Source: Bedellia somnulentella
Lineage: Eukaryota > Arthropoda > Insecta > Lepidoptera > Bedelliidae
DNA: 64,000 bases
Assembly: GCA_963576735.1 (NCBI GenBank)
Contig: OY755198.1
Coordinates: 6,634,001 to 6,698,000, forward strand
Direction: 5' to 3'
Shown here: piece after piece, positions 10,301 to 18,786 of the stretch
How positions within the stretch are numbered: position 1 is the stretch's first letter
Layout: every line of letters starts with the position of its first letter
Notes under the pieces: generated by a model
The model's database searches: none
The model's input: the letters and a program-made list of their open reading frames with translations, nothing else
Told to the model about the DNA's origin: nothing
Position numbers and translations under genes: made by a program

Positions 10301-12760
10301 AAAAGTGGTGCTGATTGCGAAACCATTTCGAGATATTATGTTTTTAAACAATATTTTCTTGAAATTAAATAAAACAAAGCTAAGATGACCGTTATTTTTT
10401 CAAAAAACTGCAACAGTATTTGACCTTCAGTGTTATATCATAGACATTTGTTTTTGCATTTCATTAATAAAATATCGAAAATCATAGGTTTCTTTAGTAT
10501 ATTATCGTAATAATTTCATTTGAGATCACAAAGTCGTGAAATGTAATGCATTTAGCAACATTTTTATTAAACATTTCGCTTTATTTGCATGTCGCTACGT
10601 GATATTATCGATCGATGACGTCATTAAGTACAAAAGTTGAACAATCTTTAAAAAATCATAACTTTACAATTACTCATTTTAAATAAAAATATTCAAATTA
10701 GTCTTTTATTTTCATGTTTGCTATCGAATAAAAATATTTATACCAAAAAAAAACTTTGCATACCGAATTGGTGATTGGTGGTACAATCTGCATTGCTCAG
10801 CTCAATAAGCCGATTGTAAAGCTTCTAATCCGTGGATTCTAAAAATGTGGTAACTGCAAAGATATAGCAGCCAGAACATCCCACTGTATTTTGTTGCCAC
10901 CTTATGTTTTGTATTGATACATACATATAAACATACATATTCTCACGCTGTTAGTTTCCATTGGTGTAGGCACAGACTATTGATCGCCACTTTGTACGAT
11001 TCTGGCAAACCTCTCTAGTTTCAGAAAAAACTGTCCGCCTAGCCAGAGCCCCGCTTGACTAGGTAAGGTTACTTAGTACCCGGAGTGCACCAGGCTCCGA
11101 CACGGCGGCACGCTAATGACCAGGCTCATCTCTGGCCTCGCATCCATCATAAAAACTCTTCCTACGCTAATGGGAACTAATAGTGTTGGTATATGTATGT
11201 GTGTGTATATATCAGAAAAGCATGGCTTACATAACCAATAAGTATATGATGTGATTTCTTGATCTGTTTCTGAAACTCAGATATTTTGTGAAGCAATGCA
11301 TCACATTCATAACACAGCTTTATATCCAGATCTCCAGGAACCTGAAACAGCCATTTATTTTATATTAATTACATTCTGAAATAATTAAGCCTAAGGAATG
11401 GAATTAACAGAATGCCTGTAAAATACTGATATGGCTAAGAATATGGGGCTTCTTTGTAAAGGGGTTTAGGGCAATGCGGTTGGGGGCTCATCACCAACAA
11501 TACTTTATTTTCCAAATGTGGCTGAGGAGTCTCTCGCTCTATAGCTCTGGCTACCCCTTTATGGCATTTATGGTTGTGAGATAATGTATGTATGTATATA
11601 TATGCAAATATTGCCAGTGTCAATGTATCAGAAATAATGGCTTGGATATCAAGTCTAAATAAAATGTTGTTGTAGTTTGTTGATATCACATCAGCTGCTT
11701 TTTTATTAACTTTTGATTTAGTTAATATACAGCTCAAATAGATGCATATAACTGATTGATAAGGGCAGAAAGAATTTGACACCAACGGGAATCGAACCCA
11801 CAACTCCATGTATATGCCCCCGTCGCTCTGCCAATTGATCTAATGTGTCAAGTGGCTACTAGTGCAAAATTAGTCTATCCTTTGTTTTTTATACACTTTT
11901 TAAGTAGTGTCTGTGTTCCCTACCTGCTCTTTCAGGTTGTGGGTTTATTGGTAATAATCCGCCACATGAAGCTTTTATGAACAAAACATTCTAATTATAG
12001 ATGGATAACAGTCAAAGCTTATCCCAACCTCACACTAGATACAGTTAAAGCTACAATAGACCTAAACTCTGATTCAATTCAATAAAAAATGATGTACAAG
12101 CAGAATAACATATTACTCACGGCTATAAATCCTTAGAAGGGGTAGCCAGAGGTTCATAATTAGAAATGCTTCAGCCCTATTTGGAAGTAGTGTAGGGAGG
12201 AGATGGTAAAAATAAAGCATTGTTTGTGATGAATTTCCAGCCAATTTTCCAACAAATCACTTAAAAGCCAATGCCTCTTAACAACAACTCTGATTAACAA
12301 TCAATTTACAATAGAGCGTGTTATCGGAAGACATAGTTAATTATTACTATTTATGTAGGCATTGCTTAGTCTGGGGCCACAGGCGTTGTGATCAGGTACT
12401 TTCAGCACCTAGTTTTCATTTTATTGTTATTTTTAAGACAAACATTGTAGTTTGCTCAAATAGTGTAGAAAGACTGTGAGCTATACATTAAGTAGGAAAT
12501 CAAATTTTAGGTTAGATGCTACTCCGTGGATGTATCCCAACATAGATCCACAACATAGCCTAGTAAAGTTAAACAACTAAGTAAGAATAAAGAAGAATTA
12601 TAGCACAATAGGAACTTACGGCTATTTCTCCTAAATATTTATAACAATCAAGGCACTCTGTACGTCTAAACATTTTCCTTTCTGCATTAAGACAACAGAC
12701 ACAAATTCCGCTTAAACTAAGGTGTTTCAGTTCTGTTTTTATTGCGGAGTTATTTGTCAT
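1234..12760 (-). CDS. ZAD-C2H2 zinc-finger protein gene, 9 exons, open at left edge
   Basis: Assembled by eye from nine exons with GT-AG junctions and matching phases: 12620-12760, 11231-11341, 9817-9961, 9190-9734, 7725-7922, 4813-5003, 3750-3855, 2850-2894 and 1234-1398. They sum to 1647 bp, exactly 549 codons, with no stop. The N-terminus is a ZAD (CVCC in exon 1, CYEC in exon 2), which in this family serves protein-protein contact. A long acidic linker follows, then C2H2 fingers; the last finger is cut by the final donor, so at least one more exon lies off the window. It is probably a nuclear DNA-binding regulator; targets are unknown. Introns are full of SINE and RTE sequence, and an I-group LINE lies 39 bp 5' of the ATG. 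Phase continuity across nine exons argues that this is a real gene. Confidence 0.88.
1430..2849. other. AT-rich intron, no gene seen
   Basis: Intron between exons 8 and 9. I see only a short RTE 3' fragment near 1645-1690 (atcgatcgccactttgtacc) and another weak one near 2300. Confidence 0.5.
2850..2894 (-). CDS. ZAD-C2H2 gene exon 8 (45-bp microexon, first half of a finger)
   Basis: 15 codons between TTTTCAG and GTAAGT, phase 0 to 0, encoding NLVLHCCDTCSRKYK. The finger is completed by SKPSLNRHKLLH at the start of exon 9. Confidence 0.8.
3245..3320 (-). repeat. SINE-K fragment, reverse
   Basis: ggaaagaaaaatttcgacac then cgggaatcgaacccacgacc: the T-arm and tail side of the tRNA-Lys-like SINE in reverse. 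Confidence 0.7.
3385..3695 (-). repeat. SINE-A copy, reverse
   Basis: Complement of the copy at 1-357, diverged; starts in the tail side (cgctcacgcagtgtagcccg) and ends in the tRNA-like head (aggcccgatccgag). Confidence 0.75.
3750..3855 (-). CDS. ZAD-C2H2 gene exon 7 (finger)
   Basis: 106 bp, phase 2 in and phase 0 out, between CCACCAG and GTAAGC. Encodes FKCELC with HINKKH, a canonical C2H2 finger. It bridges the phase gap between exons 6 and 8. Confidence 0.85.
4067..4319. repeat. Lepidopteran non-coding interspersed element
   Basis: Starts ctaatattataaatctgaaa, contains tactttttatcccggaaaaa and ends gtcgggtcagctagt. A second copy lies at 31770-32032. These end motifs are common in lepidopteran genomes, sometimes assigned to Helitron-like elements; I cannot confirm the class. 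Confidence 0.5.
4438..4592 (-). repeat. SINE-A partial copy, reverse
   Basis: Head half only: catgtggctaagtacagctt, ccctcactgttaacaa and ggtgtaggcccgagccggg. Confidence 0.75.
4813..5003 (-). CDS. ZAD-C2H2 gene exon 6 (two atypical fingers)
   Basis: 191 bp, phase 0 in and phase 2 out, between TTGTAG and GTAAGT. Encodes YYCVIC with THLETH (short x10 spacing), then CKRCDYKTVLSQHMDNH with further histidines. The spacing is non-canonical, so DNA binding by these fingers is uncertain. Confidence 0.85.
5075..5290 (+). repeat. SINE-R copy, diverged
   Basis: agaagagcactaccccatat, then cgatgagtttggagactc and cccaaaagtggctgagaaat mark the family. Confidence 0.75.
5300..5948. other. Intronic stretch with a piggyBac-like end
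   Basis: No gene seen. Near 5665-5755 the palindrome ggcgcccgggcgcc occurs twice, and the second is followed by gctgaaggg and TTAA (5751-5754). TTAA next to a terminal CCCTT (in reverse) is what a piggyBac-type end looks like; I found no matching other end. Confidence 0.35.
5949..6200 (+). repeat. SINE-R copy, well conserved
   Basis: Nearly full: from agtgtcggcttagaatagca to gccgtgagtatatgtatgta. A good reference copy. Confidence 0.85.
6393..6640 (+). repeat. SINE-R copy
   Basis: Starts gtagtgtcagcttagaataa and ends ggccgtgagtatatatgtat. Confidence 0.85.
6640..7130. other. Non-coding intron stretch
   Basis: No gene seen. An AATAAA at about 6975 followed by ttatttattta could mark the 3' end of an old retroelement (orientation plus). 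Confidence 0.3.
7131..7450 (+). repeat. SINE-A copy with complete tRNA-like head
   Basis: Starts gatagcctagtgggtagaac (A box) and gtgttcaaatcctgggtc (B box), followed by the body and cacgtgatgttcagaag; the pentamer tail is replaced by other sequence after cctctgccaacc. It shows the tRNA-derived head best. Confidence 0.85.
7725..7922 (-). CDS. ZAD-C2H2 gene exon 5 (finger 1)
   Basis: 66 codons, phase 0 to 0, between CAACAG and GTAAGT. Ends with a C2H2 finger, YKCLKC followed by FLHNKMRH (C-x2-C-x12-H-x4-H). Confidence 0.85.
8155..8400 (+). repeat. SINE-R copy
   Basis: ccggcttagtatgtaactac through gctctggcaacc to tccgtgagtaaatgtgtg; its tail abuts the tail of an RTE fragment in reverse at 8408. 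Confidence 0.8.
8408..8837 (-). pseudogene. RTE-type LINE, ORF2 C-terminus and 3' end
   Basis: About 136 residues of open frame match the end of RTE-type endonuclease-reverse transcriptases: CDRVRNDVIRERCGV, MLRWFGHIERMDD, SRGRPRKTHLDQ, then EAREVCQDRTKWRSIASA and YPNGN before the stop. The rest of ORF2 is missing, the usual 5' truncation. The 3' terminus reads gggaattaacggcgtgagta plus TATG repeats. In these elements the last codons and the 3' UTR are where target-primed reverse transcription begins, and both SINE families here copy this end. Confidence 0.85.
8972..9165 (+). repeat. SINE-R copy, degraded
   Basis: ctgtgtattgtcagattaga through ttttgggcgatgtgattg to tatagccgtgagtatatgca. It ends about 25 bp before the donor of zinc-finger exon 4. 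Confidence 0.7.
9190..9734 (-). CDS. ZAD-C2H2 gene exon 4 (acidic repeat-like linker)
   Basis: 545 bp, entering in phase 1 after a TTATAG acceptor and leaving in phase 0 before GTAAGT. Very rich in Asp, Glu and Ser, with loosely repeated units such as KKEFIDVDDENGL, DEKELTDSDGENGL and VKTEFIDVEKEL. Such stretches are usual between ZAD and fingers. Confidence 0.8.
9817..9961 (-). CDS. ZAD-C2H2 gene exon 3 (linker)
   Basis: 145 bp, phase 0 in and phase 1 out, between TTTTCAG and GTAGGT. No domain; contains ANSSDQLFDEQL. Confidence 0.75.
10077..10222 (+). repeat. SINE-A 3' part
   Basis: ccccctatcacgtgagtata, ctgaacaccaggtgacac and ccaaccccttcgggcg match the family's 3' half. Confidence 0.75.
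10225..10924. other. AT-rich intron, no gene seen
   Basis: Part of the intron between exons 2 and 3; no domain or repeat that I recognise. Confidence 0.4.
10925..11190. repeat. Two RTE 3'-end fragments in opposite orientation
   Basis: 10932-11020 reads as the reverse of the RTE end (ctcacgctgttagtttccat, cgatcgccac-like block), and 11163-11200 as the forward end (cgctaatgggaactaatagt, then TATG repeats). The middle holds other sequence. Confidence 0.6.
11231..11341 (-). CDS. ZAD-C2H2 gene exon 2 (second half of ZAD)
   Basis: 37 codons between a TTTCAG acceptor and a GTAAGC donor, phase 0 to 0. It encodes KLCYECDALLHKI, the second cysteine pair and helix of a ZAD. Confidence 0.85.
11425..11600 (+). 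repeat. SINE-R copy, 5' truncated
   Basis: gggcaatgcggttgggggct, ccaaatgtggctgaggagtc and gttgtgagataatgtatgta. Confidence 0.7.
11769..11995 (-). repeat. SINE-K copy, reverse, with a separate tail fragment
   Basis: 11769-11850 is the tRNA-Lys-like head in reverse (gggaatcgaacccacaactc, cgtcgctctgccaattgatc). Near 11950 a forward tail fragment reads gtaataatccgccacatgaa. Confidence 0.65.
12115..12300 (-). repeat. SINE-R copy, reverse
   Basis: tcacggctataaatccttag, aaggggtagccagagg and tggaagtagtgtagggagga. Confidence 0.7.
12620..12760 (-). CDS. ZAD-C2H2 gene exon 1 (start codon, first half of ZAD)
   Basis: 47 codons from ATG at 12760, ending exactly in phase 0 before GTAAGT. It holds the first ZAD cysteine group (CVCC) and the CLDCYKYL segment. 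Confidence 0.85.
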
Positions 12761-12798
12761 GATTATTTAGTCTTTTATTCGAATCCAAGTAAGTAATA

Positions 12799-12812
12799 CA
12801 ATTTGTAAACTA
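12799..12812. repeat. Target-site duplication, left copy
   Basis: caatttgtaaacta, identical to 20330-20343; the two copies bound the I-group LINE. Confidence 0.9.
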
Positions 12813-13058
12813 TTATTATTATTATTATTATCTTGTTCATTGGCCCTCGTATACAGTTTATACATTCTGCCAGCGTCAGAGTGAAATAGAAACAGCTTAC
12901 TTTTTGAAACAAGTCCGATAAAAACGAAATTTAATTATTATTGTTTTTAAATATCTTAGAGTCAGAAAGAGATTAATAGATACAAATATATGTATATTTT
13001 AAGATGACATATAGAAATAAAAATAGACAATATTTTTTTACGAATTTGATCTATGATA

Positions 13059-15725
13059 TTATAATTTAATTCCATTAGAAGATATGAAATAACTTAAAGT
13101 TTTCACAAAGTCAGTATGAACAAGTGATAACACATTTATCATGTTAGTAGGTTTAGGAATAGAAGAAGGGAGAATATCATAAAATGATGTCGTTAATTTT
13201 GAACAGTTAAAAAATAAATGATCCAAAGTTCCTTCCTCAAGTCCACATTCACATAACGAATTATCTTTAATTTTAATTTTAGCGAGAAAAACTGGAGAAC
13301 AACAATGCCCTAGTCTCATTCTACATATAGTAGAGGTAGATGTCTTTGAGCATTGTTTATATTTAAAAAACCAAGGCTTAGAGGGAATTTCCGGCTGAAT
13401 ACCCGCGTAAAATTTTCCTTTAAACTGAATAGAATGTTTCCAATTTTCAGACCAAGAATTTTTAAGAAATACTGATGATTGGGCTACTAGGTCATGAGAA
13501 TAAAGTTTATTGGTATCAATTCCTGAATCACAAGCAATCCTGGCTGCAGAATCAGCATGAGTGTTCCCTGAAATGCCACAATGGCTAGGAATCCAAGCTA
13601 AGACTATTTTAATGTTATTAAGGAAACATCGGTGTAAAGCAGTTTTCAAATCGAGAATTAATGGAAATTTGGTTTTGGCATGAAATTGATTTGATTGTAA
13701 AGCTTGTAGACAGCTTTTTGAGTCTGTAAAAATAACCGCTTTATTAATGGAATGGGATTCGATGAATTTGACGGCTTCTAAAATAGCAAGAGTTTCTCCA
13801 GTAAAAACTGAAGAATGGACAGGAGATTTCATGCTCAAAATTATTTTGCGAGAGGGAATCCAAACAGCGGAGCCGACGCACCCTGAGTTCAAAAGTTTAG
13901 ATGCATCAGTATAAATGACAAGCCAATCTTTCCAAAGAACATCAATTTTATATTTTAGTTCCGTATCAGGAGAGAGGGACTCTTTTTCTATACCTAAATT
14001 TAAAATGATTTCTGGGAGGTAAATTAAACAAGCAAATTGAGTAGAAAATATGGGATTCGATTGATATCTGACTAACGAAGAAAGGGAATGATTAAATTTA
14101 TTTATACTTTGAAAAACACGTGGAAGGGACTTGTGAGACCAATAACGGCTGGTTCCCACTTTTAGTGAAAGAGATTGTAAAGATGGAAGTAAAGGATGAG
14201 ACGAAGATTGCAAAAATTTTGTTATAAATCTATCAGATAAATACTGCCTTCGTAAATTGAGTGGGGGTTCGACACATTCTACTCGAAGGGCATTAATAGG
14301 CGAGGATTTCATAGCTCCTAAGATGATGCGGAGACACTTTGACTGAATATTGTCTAATTTAACTAAATACAGCTTGCTACATGGTTCTAATAAAAAAGTA
14401 CCATAATCTAAATGACTACGTACATTATACAGAAGTTTTTGAGTAAATGGGTGGGATCCCCACCATACACCAGACAAGCATCGAAGAATATTAATATTCT
14501 TTTCACATTTATTAATAATATGTTGCATGTGAGGGATACCTGATAATTTTGAGTCAAGGATAACACCAAGAAATTTAACTTGGTCGTGAATGGGAAGAGG
14601 AATGTGGTCAGATACAATCGGAGTGGCCGGAATGTCCCGTTTTCTAGAAAAAACAACTACGCAGCATTTGGAAACAGAAAGACTGAGACCATGATGAAAC
14701 AACCATTCATTCAAATGATGTATTGCGGCGTTTAAGCGAGATGTAGCAACATCAAAGTCGGACGAATCTATGTAGAGACATAAGTCATCAGCATATTGAA
14801 GTATTTTACAGAAAGGTTCAACAGACTGATGAAGATCATAGGAATATATATTAAATAGAATGGGACTTAAGACAGATCCTTGTGGAAGGCCTTTCCATAT
14901 TAATGGGGATGAGAGGAACCCGTCATCTGATCTCACGGAAATAGACCTACATATGAGTAGGTTCGATATAATTGTAATTAGTTTAGGAGGGATATTTAAT
15001 GACACTAACTTTTGTTGTAGAATTGCCAAAAGTACATTATCGTATGCAGCAGAAATGTCTAGAAAAGCTCCGATAACAGATTTATTATCTGAAAAAGCGA
15101 GGCGAATATCCGTGATCAAAGTGCTCAAACTATCAATGGTGCCCATACCTTTCCGGAAGCCAAATTGTCTGTTTGATAAAATACCTCTACTTTCGATTAT
15201 CCATTCTAAACGATTTTTTATAAGATGTTCCATAATTTTAGCAAGAGCTGATGATAAAGCTATTGGTCGATAAGATGTAGAATAATTACTCTGTTTTCCG
15301 GATTTTAAAATAGCGATAATAATTTGGGTGTGCCATGACTCTGGAGGTAACCCTGCATCGAATATTTTGTTCACAACGATAAGGAAGAAGTCGCGGAGAG
15401 CGGAACCACCTTTAGCAATAAATGAATAAGGAAAACCATCTATTCCAGGCGAGGAATCTCTCAAAGCATCTAAAACCATATTAAGCTCAGAAATTAGAAA
15501 AGGTCGATCAAATTCTGAAAGAGCTGAAGAAACAATGACAATAGGAATACATTCTTCTCGAGTGGGAACAAACGGAGGTGCAAGTCTTTGAGAAAAATCT
15601 TGAATCCAAGTAGACCTATCATTAATTTTAATATTATTATCTATAAAAGACCCACGAAATCTTCTTATATTTTGCCAAACTAAAGAAGGATGGGTTTTGG
15701 GTGATAAACTTTCACAGTAAGTCAA
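13059..15725 (-). pseudogene. I-group LINE ORF2: reverse transcriptase and RNase H part
   Basis: 888 codons open. RT blocks in order: SYRPIALSS, RQFGFRKGMGT, AFLDISAAYDNV, GLPQGSVLSPILF, the catalytic YADD and KFLGVILD. RNase H follows at about residues 600-740: VIYTDAS, TGETLAILEA, IFTDSKSCLQAL and WIPSHCGISGNTHAD, with all four acidic/His positions visible. A C-terminal Cys-rich segment (CECGLEEGTLDHLFFNC) matches the usual zinc-like motif. RNase H excludes ordinary Jockey and CR1 and supports the I group. The frame is cut from the endonuclease by a one-base shift at an A8G5-type run near 15729-15741, so as read it would not give one ORF2 protein. Confidence 0.9.
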
Positions 15726-16735
15726 CCACCCCCTTTTTTTTTGTTAGCTACAAGTCGTTTGAATTGAGCATTTGCCTTTTGATAATTAACATAATTATTT
15801 ACGGTCATCGAAATGCTGTACTGATTTTCAGCAATTTTCCGTTTATTGACAGCGTCTGAACAATCTGAGTCCCACCAAGGTGGAGACGAAATGTAAGACT
15901 TTCCAGATTTTTTAATACTAAAACTAGCGTTAGCTGCGTTTGTGATACACGTTATTAACTCAGAATACAAAGACTCTAGGCTAGATGACGCGTTCGTATC
16001 AGGAAGTAATTGATAAATTGTTTCGGAGTATTTATCCCAAGCTTCCAAAGGACCCAACTTATATTTAAGTAAAGGAGGAGCTTTTTTCACAGTAATAGTC
16101 TTGGAAGGCATATTTAGAATTATTGGGAAATGATCGCTCCCAAAAGAATTAGAGAGAACAAGCCAATTAAGAGATGCCGAAATAGAAGCCGATGATAAAG
16201 AAAGATCTACTGCTGAATGTACATTTTGGGACGGCCCGACTCTACGAGTTGGAGAACCGTCATTTAGAACACATAAATTTAAAGTATCAAAAAGATCTAT
16301 CAGCAGAGGAGCAAAGGAATCACTTCGAGCTGAACCCCAACTAGGATGATGACTATTAAAATCACCAAGTAGGATCATGGGACTGGGGATTGAACAAATA
16401 ATTGAAGACAATTCATTAAAAATTGAAGGGATGGCATGAGGGACATACACAGACACACATGATATTTTGAAAATTTTAGCAGCTATAATATTAAACTTAT
16501 CCGAATGGGCGGGTAATTGAATTTGAATGAAATTAATGGATCTAGATATGAGGAGGGAAGCACCAGCATACCCATCACTCCTATCATCCCGGAGACATGA
16601 AAAACCAGAAACTCTGAACAGAGATCCCGGTCTCAGCCACATCTCCTGGAGGGCAATGATTGATGGTTTATGGGTGTTAATGAGATGAATAAGGTCTGAC
16701 TTTTTAAACTTGATGCTCTGACAGTTCCATTGCAT
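15722..16735 (-). pseudogene. I-group LINE ORF2: endonuclease part
   Basis: APE-type endonuclease at the start of ORF2; it nicks target DNA for target-primed reverse transcription. Visible motifs: MQWNCQS at the N-terminus, ALQEMW (catalytic Glu), RSDGYAGASLLI, LLGDFNSHHPSWGS and SDHFP near the C-terminal part. The first ATG that belongs to the LINE is at 16735; upstream codons in this frame come from the nested transposon's terminal repeat. The frame ends in Lys and Gly codons at a homopolymer run, just where the RT frame opens in another phase. Confidence 0.88.
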
Positions 16736-16737
16736 TA

Positions 16738-18786
16738 CACTGGCCAACACTATTTTTGGTGCCGTTGTTTTAAGACCTGATTATGAAAGTAATTTCTTCA
16801 CTGATTTCAAATATGTAATCAGTTTTTCTGTATCAGCTCTAGTTTTGAAAATATTAAAAAAAAAAATTTTTCAACGAAAAAACACATTTTTTATTAGTCA
16901 GTGTACAAAAAACTCCTCTTAATAGATTTTCTTTCATGTTTATGCATTGGGTTGTCTCTCATAAGAGCCCAGCAGTAATCAGCCATCATGTGAGTATCCC
17001 ATCTACCCTGGTATCGATCCTCCATGACTTTGATGTCCTGATGAAACCGCTCTCCTTGTTCCTCACTTAAGTCACCCAGGTTATGCGGGAAGCAGTCCAA
17101 ATGGCTGTGTAGGTAATGAACCTTGATGCTCATATTACATCCCAACTTTTGAAAGCAAGAAAGCATTTGGTTTACAATACTTTCATAATCTTCTGCCTTA
17201 TGATTACCAAGGAAATTTTTGATCACTTGCACAAATGAGTTCCACGCAGCAAGTTCCGTTTCATTCATAGATGTTGCGAAGTTATCATCTTTAATTAACT
17301 GTCTTATCTGAGGACCGTCAAATATTCCAGCCTTGAGTTTTTCTGTGCTTAAAGCTGGAAATGCCCTCGTAATGTATTGAAAGCATGAGCCCGATTTGTC
17401 TAATGCTTTTACAAATTGTTTCATGAGACCAAGTTTTATGTGTAGAGGAGGTAAAATGATCATTTCTCGGGGGACTAAAGGTGTATTTATAACATTTTGC
17501 TTTCCAACAGCTAGGCTTTCTCTGATCGGCCAATTTTTTCGTACCCAGTGATTCGGTTTATCTCTACTATCCCAAAGACACATAAAACATGGATACTTTG
17601 TATATCCACCTTGCTGTCCCAACAGAAAATTAACCATTTTGAGATCGACGCATATAAACCATTGGTGGTTATCATATTTAATCTTTTCTAAAAGCAGTGC
17701 AATTGCTTCATACTCTTCTTTCATTCGGGTAGAATGAGCAATTGGAACACAAGCGTGTTTATTACCATTATGAAGCAATACACATTTGAGACTTCTTTTG
17801 GAACTGTCTATAAAAAGACGCCACTCAGTTGAGTCGTACTTTTGTAAACCCATTCTTGTTAATAAACCACCAATATCATTGCAATAAACAAGATTGTTAT
17901 CTTCAGAAAAATATGGTAGCAAATCGCGTTCTCTTTGACGGTAAAATGTAACTCTTGTGTTTGGTGAAAGCAAATTCTTCTCTTTTAATCTAGAAGCCAA
18001 CAATTCAGCACGCTCCTTTGAAAGATCTAGATCCCTTATCAGATCATTAAGCTCACCTTGTGAAAAAAAACGAGAGGTTCGATTCAACTCGCCATAATCA
18101 CTGTCGATCTCGGGATTTGCTTGGATTTCGTTATATTGTTCCACTTCGATATCTGGCAGCGAGTGGTACGTAGGCACAGGGACACTTTCGGAATGAGGTA
18201 CAGGTCTTTTCGCTGATGGTATATCAGGATATGTCCATTTACTTCTATTCTTTCGATTTATGCCGACAATCTTAACCAAACAGAAATAACAGTCGTTGAA
18301 GTGATTTTGTTGTTCCCTCCAAATCATCGGTATCCCAAATTTCATACATCTTCTTTTGCAATTTGTCCATTGTCTCAAATGTTCTCTGCATGTTTTACAC
18401 ACAAAATGGGGCACCCAAGGCTTATCTTGATGCTCAATAGATAGGTTGAAGTATGCGAAATATGCATTTTTCACGAACTCTGTTATGGGTTTTCTGTTTT
18501 CCTCAAACGTATATTCACCACAAATATAACAAAATGAATTAGGATTGGTCAAACAACATCTTGATGAGCTTGCCATTATGCCAAAACAACGAAATTGATG
18601 AAAATAAAAGAATTGCGATACTTTGTTGAAGTCAAAGTGACGAAATTTTAAAATTGAGGGTAGTTATGAAATTAGAGCTGATACAAAAATGGCAGTTGTA
18701 GGTTTGTCATCAGAGACACGTTCAAAAACAATATCTAAACAAATTTTTACCGCACCAAAAAAAAAGTTTTTTTTTGTTGGCCAGTG
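16738..18786. mobile_element. Nested DNA transposon, CACTGG ends, TTA duplication
   Basis: Both ends read CACTGGCCAACA inward, followed after a short AT-rich stretch by TTTTTGGTGC, and are flanked by TTA (16735-16737 and 18787-18789). A 3-bp duplication with CACTG ends fits the CACTA/Mirage/Chapaev (CMC) group, though class assignment is an inference. It contains one 560-codon gene. Removing it together with one TTA restores a continuous ORF1/ORF2 overlap in the LINE. Confidence 0.85.
16894..18576 (-). CDS. Transposase-like protein of the nested element, 560 aa
   Basis: Intact 560-codon frame from ATG at 18576, occupying most of the nested element, so it is almost certainly its transposase. 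The N-terminus is Cys-rich (CYICGEYTF, FVCKTCREHL, CYFCLVK), probably zinc-binding. Candidate catalytic acids: LFIDSSKRS, then ICVDLKMVNFLL followed closely by CFMC, and EEQGERFHQDI late in the protein, a D-D-E layout. The C-terminal HKHERKSIKR is basic. I recognise this as a protein found many times in arthropod genomes but recall no experimentally named member; the CMC link rests on the element's ends. No frameshift or stop is seen. Confidence 0.75.
   Translation of the reverse strand: MASSSRCCLTNPNSFCYICGEYTFEENRKPITEFVKNAYFAYFNLSIEHQDKPWVPHFVCKTCREHLRQWTNCKRRCMKFGIPMIWREQQNHFNDCYFCLVKIVGINRKNRSKWTYPDIPSAKRPVPHSESVPVPTYHSLPDIEVEQYNEIQANPEIDSDYGELNRTSRFFSQGELNDLIRDLDLSKERAELLASRLKEKNLLSPNTRVTFYRQRERDLLPYFSEDNNLVYCNDIGGLLTRMGLQKYDSTEWRLFIDSSKRSLKCVLLHNGNKHACVPIAHSTRMKEEYEAIALLLEKIKYDNHQWFICVDLKMVNFLLGQQGGYTKYPCFMCLWDSRDKPNHWVRKNWPIRESLAVGKQNVINTPLVPREMIILPPLHIKLGLMKQFVKALDKSGSCFQYITRAFPALSTEKLKAGIFDGPQIRQLIKDDNFATSMNETELAAWNSFVQVIKNFLGNHKAEDYESIVNQMLSCFQKLGCNMSIKVHYLHSHLDCFPHNLGDLSEEQGERFHQDIKVMEDRYQGRWDTHMMADYCWALMRDNPMHKHERKSIKRSFLYTD

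Noticed and set aside
16738..18786. PIF/Harbinger element, because of the TTA duplication
   Set aside because: The transposase does not show Harbinger motifs that I know, and the CACTGG ends fit CMC better.
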